In this document: positions 57,762 to 64,000 of the stretch, piece by piece
How positions within the stretch are numbered: the stretch's first letter is position 1
Layout of the letters: each line of letters opens with the position of its first letter
From: Imperialibacter sp963977595
GTDB lineage: Bacteria; Bacteroidota; Bacteroidia; Cytophagales; Cyclobacteriaceae
Length of the DNA stretch: 64,000 nucleotides
NCBI RefSeq assembly: GCF_048007035.1
Contig: NZ_CP180355.1
Span: forward strand, 558,001 to 622,000
Direction of reading: 5' to 3'
Made by a program: the position numbers and the translations under genes
Notes under the pieces: model-generated
What the model saw: the letters and a program-made list of their open reading frames with translations, nothing else
Databases searched by the model: none
Told to the model about the DNA's origin: nothing

Positions 57762-59801
57762 CTACCTCACCGGATGATACACCCTTTCCGCCGTGCGCAA
57801 CACCTCGTCCTTGTCGAGGGTCATGTGTTTGGGCTGCTGATTTTGGAACCGCTCCAGTTGGTCTTTGAAGTGGGGCGAATCGGGATGCATGCTGGCGCCA
57901 TAGGTGTTCACGGTTTCAATGATGGGCAAGCCCTCTTTTGGGTAGCGCACAAGGGCAATATAAGCATCGCCTGAAACGGCTTTGCGGGTGCCGTCGTCCT
58001 GCTGCCGGGAGTGAATGGCCGTCAGCGCATCGGGCAAGCCCCAGATAGGGTATGCCACACCACCCCGCACCAGCTTCTGCACGTCACCCAGGGCCACCGT
58101 GTCGCTGCCGAAATGCTCCATCATATAATCATGCACATATTGGTAAGTCGCCACCGCCTCCTCCTCTGGCAGAAATCCGGTAACGTTGCGATACTTGCTG
58201 TAAAGTTTGTAGTACATCAGCAGAAAGACGGCCGCTCCCCGGCTGTCCACAGTGGCTTTCCTGTCCCACTGCTGCAGGCTGTTGATCAAATTGGCCAGAT
58301 CGGGATACCGACCTGCGTCCAGCGTCCAGAAGGCGTCAAGATTGATTTCGTACTGCAACTCCTGCGGTAACTGCTGGTCAAATTTGATCCGCTTGAAGGT
58401 ATCGTAATCCAGCTTGTCCTCGGGCATAATCTCTGTTACCCGCTTACTGCGGTTATTATGGCGGCGGAAGAAGCCATCGTTGGGATCGAAGTTGGCCGTA
58501 TCCAAGTTGTCGGCCGGAGCTGAGGCCAGAAATGGAGAGTGGTTGGTGTTGAAAAGATATCCCGCCCCCGGATTTACATACTGAGGCAACTCCTCTATGC
58601 CTTTGAATGCTGTCCAAAGGGTGGCCGAAGTGTTCCCTGGTAAAGTGCTGCCCCAATCGTACTGTGGATCGGGGTTGCGGCGGGGCAGCTTGCCATTGCT
58701 CACGTAAAAGATGGTGTCGTACCTGTCGGCATACACAATATTGAACATGGGAAGGCTGGTCATGCTTAGCGCCTGGTAGAACTCAGAGAAGTTCCTGGCT
58801 TTGTTCATCCTGTACCACTCCTCCAGGGCTTTGGCATCCATAAGCGCCGGCATCCGCACAGAAAAAGTGCCGTTTTCGGCCTTTACTGTGGGGCCATACA
58901 CACTCCAGTAGGCCTTTTTGCCAATCCGAACAGGAATGCCCTTCACTTTCAGTTTTACCTTCTGCTTTTCAAGTTTCAGCCATTGGTCGTCAAACCGGTA
59001 TTCGTTGCTGTTGGACGGGTTCATTTGCAGCTGAAACACATCCACCTTGTCGAACATATTGACAGTATGCGCCCAGCCCAGGTTTTCGTTGGTGCCGTGA
59101 AAAATAACGCAACCTCCCGGAAAAACGCCGCCAAGCATGTTCCAGCCCTCCTCACTTTGCACATGCGCCTCATAAAAAGCTACTGGCCCCTCCTGTGGCT
59201 GATGAGCGTTAATGGCCAGAAAAGCCTCGCCAGTTGTGGTCTTGCTCGGGTGTATGGCAAAAGCATTCGACCCCCGGGAATCGAAGCCAGGAAGGGCGGG
59301 CACCTTGCCTGCAAAGAGGTTGGACAGGGCACGATCGGCCCCGCTGAACACAGCCACTGAAAATACCACCGCCGACAGATAGTCCTTCTCGTCGGCCGGA
59401 AACACATGCTTGTTCAGCACTTCGTCGGGGTGAGCATCGGCATAGGCTTTTAACCCCTGGATATAGCCATTAATCAGGGCTTTGACCTCAGGACTAATCG
59501 TGCTCCACTGCTCCTCCACCAGCTGCCTGCACCTGAGCAGTTTGAAGGCATAGTCAGCCTTTGCTCCCTCCTTTCCAAGGTACGAGCCCAGCATTCCCTT
59601 GCTAATAAGTGCCACCTGCTGAATGGTTTCAAAATCATCCTCGGCATGAGCCCAGGCCAGGCCATAGGCCACTTCAGGGTCGGTCGGCGCAAAAATGTGA
59701 GGCACGCCGTAAGCATCCCGGGCAATGGTGATGTTCGCTGGGTTGATTTGCGCTTGTACTACATAGGCAGCAAATAGAAAGGGAAGGATGATGTATCTCA
59801 T
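57762..59801 (-). CDS. Penicillin acylase family Ntn-hydrolase
   Basis: A 679-residue exported enzyme made as a precursor. Signal peptide (MRYIILPFLFAAYVVQAQ), alpha part with ITIARDAYGVPHIFAPTDPE and AYGLAWAHAEDDFETIQQ, then the autoproteolytic site SRGSNAFAIHPSKTTTG, where Ser178 becomes the N-terminal nucleophile of the beta chain. The oxyanion/Asn region GTNENLGWAHTVN is present. It cleaves amide bonds of N-acylated compounds such as acyl-homoserine lactones, lactam side chains or N-acyl amino acids. Close to PvdQ/QuiP-type lengths; quorum-quenching activity is possible but not shown. Confidence 0.9.
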   Translation of the reverse strand: MRYIILPFLFAAYVVQAQINPANITIARDAYGVPHIFAPTDPEVAYGLAWAHAEDDFETIQQVALISKGMLGSYLGKEGAKADYAFKLLRCRQLVEEQWSTISPEVKALINGYIQGLKAYADAHPDEVLNKHVFPADEKDYLSAVVFSVAVFSGADRALSNLFAGKVPALPGFDSRGSNAFAIHPSKTTTGEAFLAINAHQPQEGPVAFYEAHVQSEEGWNMLGGVFPGGCVIFHGTNENLGWAHTVNMFDKVDVFQLQMNPSNSNEYRFDDQWLKLEKQKVKLKVKGIPVRIGKKAYWSVYGPTVKAENGTFSVRMPALMDAKALEEWYRMNKARNFSEFYQALSMTSLPMFNIVYADRYDTIFYVSNGKLPRRNPDPQYDWGSTLPGNTSATLWTAFKGIEELPQYVNPGAGYLFNTNHSPFLASAPADNLDTANFDPNDGFFRRHNNRSKRVTEIMPEDKLDYDTFKRIKFDQQLPQELQYEINLDAFWTLDAGRYPDLANLINSLQQWDRKATVDSRGAAVFLLMYYKLYSKYRNVTGFLPEEEAVATYQYVHDYMMEHFGSDTVALGDVQKLVRGGVAYPIWGLPDALTAIHSRQQDDGTRKAVSGDAYIALVRYPKEGLPIIETVNTYGASMHPDSPHFKDQLERFQNQQPKHMTLDKDEVLRTAERVYHPVR

Positions 59802-60140
59802 GTTTTAGTGAATCGTACTATTCCAGACTAAAAGTAGCAACAAAATGTTTGAAACGGTTGGCCATTCTGGCATGTGCCGCAGTACTTCTTTTTCTCCCTT
59901 GTTATTTGGCTAGCTCCCGGTGCCAATGCGTAATAAATGTTTTCAAACGGTATTTTTATTACAATAATATCTATCATTTATTTCGCTATGGAGCGGAAGA
60001 AAACCAAGGGCATACGCCCTGTTCAAACAAACTGAGAGCTATGAATGAATGTAATTCATGGTACGGCGCAACGGAAATATGAATACTTATCCTCGCTCAA
60101 ATCTTTCGTTCACATTTTACTACACCACCCAAATGAAGAT
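59802..60140. other. Gene-free region between the acylase and the lipoprotein cluster
   Basis: A/T-rich, no convincing gene. A TTG-started 77-codon frame at 59849 opens with a signal-like stretch (MKRLAILACAAVLLFLPC) but then becomes unlike protein, so I leave it out. Confidence 0.3.
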
Positions 60141-60166
60141 AGGTGATGCAACCGACCGCATCACCT
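60141..60166. other. Perfect 9-bp hairpin upstream of the lipoprotein gene
   Basis: AGGTGATGC (60141-60149) and GCATCACCT (60158-60166) with an 8-nt loop. There is no T run. It could be an operator dyad or RNA stem, about 130 bp before the likely promoter box at 60293. Confidence 0.4.
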
Positions 60167-60292
60167 TAGCAACCCGCTCTCAATAGCCTCCAAAATTCCG
60201 ATCACCCTATAAATAGAGCCGAAAATACCTCATCAAGAACCTTTCAAAAAATATCTTTTGCTTACCTCATAAATATCTCGATAAAAGCTGCG

Positions 60293-60300
60293 TAGCTTTG
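60293..60300 (+). promoter_or_regulatory. TAnnTTTG -7 box for the lipoprotein gene
   Basis: TAGCTTTG, a full consensus match, 47 bp before the ATG at 60348. No clean -33 TTTG at standard distance. Confidence 0.45.
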
Positions 60301-60347
60301 CATCCGAATTCAGAAAAAGGGAAATTCTGAATCATCCAAACCATAAG

Positions 60348-60950
60348 ATGAAAAACAAATTTTTGACCGGTCTGGCGACACTAGGTGTTGCCGTTTTATT
60401 CCTTTCAAGTTGCGAGGAAGTACCGCAGGTCGAAGCGGATGCTGCAACAGCAGCAGTAAACGAAGCGAAAGCTTCAGGTGCAGATACTTACGTATCTGAA
60501 AGTTACGTGGCACTTTCTGATTCTTTGAAATCAGTAATGGCAGAAATCGAAGCTGAGAATTCTAAATTCTTCAAAAAATTCGGACCACAAAAAGAGAAGC
60601 TTGTAAAAATCACCGAACAGGCTGCTGTTGTGAAGCAAGCATCCGAAACTCGTAAGGCGGAGATCAAAACACAAGTAGCGGCACTAGCTGAAGAAGTTAA
60701 GGCGCTGATCGAAACAGGTCGTCAACTGGCTGCTGTTGCTCCAAAAGGCAAAGAAGGTGCAGCCGCTGTAGATGCGATCAAAGAGGAGCTGACAGTTGTG
60801 GAAACTACTATTGGCGAAGCGTCAGCCCAAGCTGAAAAAGGTGAGTTAATGCCAGCCCTTGACAAAGTTAAAGCGGCAAAAGAGAAGGCAACTTCTATCA
60901 ACACTGAGCTTCAGACTGTCATCGACAAATACAAAGGCGCTAAGAAATAA
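60348..60950 (+). CDS. Helical lipoprotein with C-terminal Lys-Lys, candidate Braun-type tether
   Basis: A 200-residue predicted lipoprotein: basic start, hydrophobic helix and lipobox ending FLSSCEE (Cys 22). The mature part is almost all Ala, Glu, Lys, Val and Thr with heptad-like spacing (AALAEEVKALIETGRQLAAV; VETTIGEASAQAEKGELMPA), so it should form long helices or a coiled coil. It has no Pro, Gly or Trp-rich globular core. It ends IDKYKGAKK. Lpp of Enterobacteria also ends in Lys, which is linked to peptidoglycan by L,D-transpeptidases; the next two genes are of that type. It has its own promoter box and a strong terminator, pointing to abundant expression. No homology to Lpp is claimed. 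Confidence 0.8.
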   Translation: MKNKFLTGLATLGVAVLFLSSCEEVPQVEADAATAAVNEAKASGADTYVSESYVALSDSLKSVMAEIEAENSKFFKKFGPQKEKLVKITEQAAVVKQASETRKAEIKTQVAALAEEVKALIETGRQLAAVAPKGKEGAAAVDAIKEELTVVETTIGEASAQAEKGELMPALDKVKAAKEKATSINTELQTVIDKYKGAKK

Positions 60951-60971
60951 TCTTCTTACCAAGATGAACCA

Positions 60972-61013
60972 GGGTTGCATTCGTCCTCACAACGGAAGAA
61001 TGCAACCTTTTTT
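60972..61013 (+). terminator. Strong intrinsic terminator between lipoprotein and first L,D-transpeptidase gene
   Basis: Perfect 10-bp stem GGTTGCATTC (60973-60982) / GAATGCAACC (60998-61007), then six T. Partial read-through would give low expression of the downstream enzymes relative to the lipoprotein. Confidence 0.85.
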
Positions 61014-61025
61014 ATACCACAAAGA

Positions 61026-62129
61026 ATGAAAAGGAGGCTCCTTTTTGTATTTCTTGCCTTAATAGTATTGACTGTCTCTACAGTTTCAATTTTTATTTAT
61101 TTAAAAAAGGAGACACCACTAAAAGCTATCCGCAAAGCGACAGAGGCAATATCTCTTGCTGAGAAGGAGAAATCTCTGGCGTACGCAAATGTACCCTTTC
61201 AACAAGCCAAAGTTTATTATGATTCTGCCATGATATACTGGCAAATGGAAAACCAAAAATGGTTTTTCCAGAGAGCCTTTGATATCTCAATCGACTATGC
61301 TGAGAAGTCTACCAGGTATGCTGAGGAAGCAGTTTCCAGAAGTAAAAAATCCTTACAAGAGATCAAGACGCTCCAAGCTCAGCAAATAACCGACTTAAAC
61401 GAAACAGTAGCGCATTTCGAGGCTACCTATAAAAAAATACCCCTGGCCCCTGTGCTCAGACAGGAGTGGACAAAAGGACGAATATTGCTGGGAGAGGGTA
61501 TCCTTGCTTACAAAGATGAAAATTACCTCAAAGCAATTGATAAACTGGATTCAGCCTACGTTTTGATTCAGAAAGTATATCAGTATCCGGAGGGCATTCT
61601 TGAAGAGTATTTCAGCAGTCTACCCAGATGGGTTCAGGAAGAGAAAGAGATCAAAGCTCGCTCCGGAAGAGAAAAGAAGATTTTCCTTGTCGTGGACAAG
61701 TATAACCGTGAGCTGAAAGTGTATAAAAATGGAAGCGTTCAGACTACCTATGAGGTTGAGCTTGGGCCCAACTGGGTGGGCGACAAGCAGCTTCAGGGAG
61801 ACAAGACAACACCGGAGGGGCTTTATAAAGTATTAAAAAAGAAGCATGAGAAGGACACCAAATACTTTAGGGCCTTGCTGTTGGACTACCCGAACGAGGA
61901 TGACAAGGCACGATTTGAGGACAATCAGAAGCAAGGCATAGTCAACGCAAAAGCCAAAATAGGAGGCTTGATCGAGATACATGGCAATGGCGGTAAGGGA
62001 ATTGACTGGACAGAAGGATGCATAGCCCTGAGAGACAAAGAAGTTGACAAACTTTTTGAACTGTGCTCAGTAGGTACTGAGGTTTTAATAGTTGGGTCGT
62101 TGACACCTATAAAGGAAATGGGCAAATGA
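61026..62129 (+). CDS. Membrane-anchored L,D-transpeptidase-fold (YkuD) protein with helical periplasmic domain
   Basis: A 367-residue protein from the ATG at 61026 (an upstream start at 60975 would lie inside the terminator). One membrane helix (LLFVFLALIVLTVSTVSIFI) is followed by a helical, DUF4398-like domain (about 30-190; SLAYANVPFQQAKVYYDSAM) and a YkuD domain (about 210-367; KIFLVVDKYNRELKVYKNGS). The active site has His319 (IEIHGNGG) and Cys332 in DWTEGCIAL, a form with Glu in place of the usual His before Gly-Cys. It should cross-link or cut peptidoglycan stems or attach/release a lipoprotein. Its stop overlaps the start of the next gene by 4 bp. Confidence 0.87.
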   Translation: MKRRLLFVFLALIVLTVSTVSIFIYLKKETPLKAIRKATEAISLAEKEKSLAYANVPFQQAKVYYDSAMIYWQMENQKWFFQRAFDISIDYAEKSTRYAEEAVSRSKKSLQEIKTLQAQQITDLNETVAHFEATYKKIPLAPVLRQEWTKGRILLGEGILAYKDENYLKAIDKLDSAYVLIQKVYQYPEGILEEYFSSLPRWVQEEKEIKARSGREKKIFLVVDKYNRELKVYKNGSVQTTYEVELGPNWVGDKQLQGDKTTPEGLYKVLKKKHEKDTKYFRALLLDYPNEDDKARFEDNQKQGIVNAKAKIGGLIEIHGNGGKGIDWTEGCIALRDKEVDKLFELCSVGTEVLIVGSLTPIKEMGK

Positions 62130-62815
62130 TAGACTTCTTGAAATCAGAATGGAATAAGATCCGGGGAGCATCGAAGTTCACCGTCATTCTCACTATTTCT
62201 GTCTTATTGCTGATGATCTTTTTCCTTTTCTTTTACCCCAACATAGTCAGGAAAATGACTCTTAAACCCCAGGGCCAATTTCCAGGCTATGATGCCAGCG
62301 CTGTTATTCTTGAAAAGGCGAAGATCTCAGCCGATATCCAACAACTGGACAAGCAACTTTCCAACAAGGTTCCAAAGTCCTTTTATATGGTAATCAATAC
62401 CTCGAGCAATGAGTTCTACCTGTACAAAAACACCGAATTAGTAAAAAGGGATAAATGTTCGACAGGCAGCTATGTGCTTCTAAAAAACGGCGACAACCAG
62501 GAATGGATGTTTAAAACACCGAAGGGAGAGCTCAAAATACGGAATAAAAACACCTCCCCTGTATGGAAGAAGCCTGATTGGGCTTTTGTGGAAGAAGGTC
62601 TTCGGGTTCCCTCACCGAACCATTCGTCAAGGTTTGAGTATGGTGTACTTGGTGATTACTCTCTAAGCCTGGGTCAGGGTTATCTTATCCACGGCACCTT
62701 GTACCAGCGTTTTCTTGGGCTTCCGGTTACTCATGGCTGTGTGCGGCTAAACGATGAAAACCTGGAATTGATTTACAAGAAGATGGCAATTGGGTCAAAA
62801 GTTTTTATTTTCTAA
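62126..62815 (+). CDS. Membrane-anchored L,D-transpeptidase (YkuD)
   Basis: A 229-residue protein: one membrane helix (VILTISVLLLMIFFLFFYP), a short helix, then a YkuD domain from about residue 85 (FYMVINTSSNEFYLYKNTEL). The active site is standard, with IHGTLYQRFLGLPVTHGCVR (His203, Cys205) and the final LNDENLELIYKKM. This fits an L,D-transpeptidase that forms 3-3 cross-links or attaches a protein lysine to peptidoglycan. Translationally coupled with the upstream YkuD gene and 1 bp from the downstream one. Confidence 0.93.
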   Translation: MIDFLKSEWNKIRGASKFTVILTISVLLLMIFFLFFYPNIVRKMTLKPQGQFPGYDASAVILEKAKISADIQQLDKQLSNKVPKSFYMVINTSSNEFYLYKNTELVKRDKCSTGSYVLLKNGDNQEWMFKTPKGELKIRNKNTSPVWKKPDWAFVEEGLRVPSPNHSSRFEYGVLGDYSLSLGQGYLIHGTLYQRFLGLPVTHGCVRLNDENLELIYKKMAIGSKVFIF

Positions 62816-62816
62816 G

Positions 62817-63572
62817 ATGAAAAAGGGACTTGTTATTTCCATTCCGTTGTTGATTTTTTGGATCATTTGGCTCACCTGGAGGGCACTGGCACCTGCCAAT
62901 AGTCTGAAAAAACTCGAGCAATTTGCGCTAAGCACTTCAGATGCTGCCTATGATTCCATTTACAGTCATCCCGATTTAATAGAAATAACAAGAGAAGCGC
63001 AGTTCAAGCGGAGTTTGCTAGCCCTCAAGAAGGATTCTATTCACTTGATCGTTGACCTCAAAGACTCAATGGTTGGACTGTACATCAACGGTGTGATCAT
63101 CCATCGCATAAAGCCAGACACCTACTACCTTGACCCTGTGCTTTCGAACCTCTCCAACAGAGCGTATATGAGCTTGTTTGGGCCAATAATTCCCATTTCA
63201 ACGGACACAGCCAGTATTGTGAAGGAGCCCGTTGTGGTGAGGCAAGCCCCCAAAGACACTATTGAGGCGGCATCGAACGCCTACAAGCCAGACACACTCA
63301 TGCAAAACCCGGCTTTTTGGCTCATTCAACTTCCAGGAGAAATTGACCTTGTCTTCAGCCAGGCAACGGACAAAACCCCGCTGGATACAGAGGTAAGAGA
63401 TCAGTTCAATGAATTTATTCGGAGCCGGTACCATGGGGAGTCATTATCCAGGTTTCTTCACCTGAGTAAGTCAACCTCTCCTGTACAAATCCTGGTCTCG
63501 ATGCCTGTCGACGACCTAAGAGCTATATACCGGGCTTTACCGGTAAATGGGAAGCTCGTGTTACGTTACTGA
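62817..63572 (+). CDS. Membrane protein with a degenerate YkuD-like segment
   Basis: A 251-residue protein from the ATG at 62817, 1 bp past the upstream stop. One membrane helix (LVISIPLLIFWIIWLTW), then a region like the start of YkuD domains (HLIVDLKDSMVGLYINGVII) but no HGC or GC active site anywhere. The rest (about 150 residues) is mixed alpha/beta with no known domain (IQLPGEIDLVFSQATD; PVQILVSMPVDDLRAIY). It may be an inactive transpeptidase relative that helps the two enzymes before it; this is inference from operon position and the short resemblance. Confidence 0.75.
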   Translation: MKKGLVISIPLLIFWIIWLTWRALAPANSLKKLEQFALSTSDAAYDSIYSHPDLIEITREAQFKRSLLALKKDSIHLIVDLKDSMVGLYINGVIIHRIKPDTYYLDPVLSNLSNRAYMSLFGPIIPISTDTASIVKEPVVVRQAPKDTIEAASNAYKPDTLMQNPAFWLIQLPGEIDLVFSQATDKTPLDTEVRDQFNEFIRSRYHGESLSRFLHLSKSTSPVQILVSMPVDDLRAIYRALPVNGKLVLRY

Positions 63573-63733
63573 TTTTCTTCTTTACCCCCAATCTGGCATA
63601 TTGCGCCTCATCAAAAGAGGGTGCTACAATGTTGGTTTACCAGGCAAACATTGATGCCATTTCAAGTGATGTTCCTTAAATTGATCGGGCAATGAACGTA
63701 GATTTCCAAACCCAAGTCCAATCTATCCGAAAC

Positions 63734-64000
63734 ATGAAAAGACACCTCCCCCTATTAATAGCCATCGTTGCCTTGGCCTGCACCTCATCGCCAAAAGAAG
63801 CTAAGCGCTACGATGTGGGCCAAATCATTACTCCTCACGGCGAAATGCTCTTTTGGCTCTACGACGACACCCCCGCCCACAAGGCAAGCTTCATCAAACT
63901 GGCCAATGAAAACTACTGGGACAGCCTGAGCTTCAACCGGGTGATCGAGAATTTTGTCATCCAGGGCGGCTGCCCCGACACTCCCGAGGGTTTTAGCGAT
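63734..64000 (+). CDS. Cyclophilin-type peptidyl-prolyl isomerase lipoprotein, 5' part (partial)
   Basis: Open from ATG at 63734 to the window end, 89 codons. A lipobox ends IAIVALACTSS (Cys 16). The start of a cyclophilin domain follows (GEMLFWLYDDTPAHKASFIK; NYWDSLSFNRVIENFVIQGG). It should isomerise prolyl bonds of envelope proteins. The C-terminal part is outside the window. Confidence 0.9.
   Translation, partial: MKRHLPLLIAIVALACTSSPKEAKRYDVGQIITPHGEMLFWLYDDTPAHKASFIKLANENYWDSLSFNRVIENFVIQGGCPDTPEGFSD

Noticed and set aside
59849..60082. 77-codon frame with a signal-like start
   Set aside because: Starts at TTG, no promoter, and the part after the hydrophobic stretch does not look like protein.
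1..64000. CRISPR arrays, rRNA, tRNA, complete insertion sequences, prophage genes
   Set aside because: Looked for regular short repeats with unique spacers, tRNA-like cloverleaves, rRNA motifs, transposase or integrase frames; none was found by eye.

Overview
The window reads as chromosomal DNA of a Bacteroidota bacterium, most likely a Cytophagales relative. The supporting signs are an ECF sigma / FecR / SusC / SusD cluster, a C-terminal type IX secretion (T9SS) sorting domain, a 7TM-DISM histidine kinase, PadR plus prefix-domain FtsX permeases, several promoters matching TAnnTTTG, no Shine-Dalgarno requirement, and many Tat-exported sugar enzymes. I see no rRNA, tRNA, CRISPR array, prophage or complete insertion sequence.

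Layout. 1-8.5 kb: tail of an exported beta-rich protein, M20 peptidase, sirtuin, DsbA-like protein, a frameshifted Gfo/Idh/MocA oxidoreductase, MATE exporter, DASS transporter. 8.5-14 kb: YHS protein, two tandem Tat TIM-barrel isomerases, a YdeI-type protein, Crp-like regulator, SDR, and many small palindromic repeats. 14-24.7 kb: PQQ alcohol dehydrogenase with a haem domain, methyltransferase, AraC/VOC/DUF1569 trio, and a minus-strand sugar-handling run (Tat NIF3-like, Tat Gfo/Idh/MocA, RhaM-like mutarotase, exported esterase), interrupted by an Avd/S23-like four-helix-bundle gene bracketed by inverted repeats; then VIT1/CCC1 and MenC. 24.7-36 kb: QueA, two MscS channels around a small membrane protein, a giant FG-GAP/T9SS surface protein with nine 51-residue repeats, and a two-component pair. 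36-45 kb: PGRP-like amidase, a frameshifted monooxygenase, and the sigma/FecR/SusC/SusD system. 45-57.7 kb: RES-Xre toxin-antitoxin, DoxX-like protein, second YdeI protein, pirin, quinone oxidoreductase, PadR-FtsX pair, alginate-lyase family lipoprotein, second ECF sigma with a membrane partner, HigBA. 57.7-64 kb: penicillin-acylase family enzyme, then a lipoprotein with C-terminal lysines next to two L,D-transpeptidases and a third related membrane protein, and the start of a lipoprotein cyclophilin.

Two points deserve most attention. First, the 60.3-63.6 kb cluster has the components expected of a Braun-lipoprotein-like outer membrane-peptidoglycan tether: a small helical lipoprotein ending in Lys-Lys, with its own promoter-like element and strong terminator, followed directly by YkuD enzymes. 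This is a hypothesis from sequence and context. Second, the intergenic DNA holds at least seven separate small repeat families. One has two copies of about 98 bp with perfect 15-bp terminal inverted repeats, another is a hairpin leader duplicated in front of two unrelated genes, and another flanks the four-helix-bundle gene in inverted orientation.
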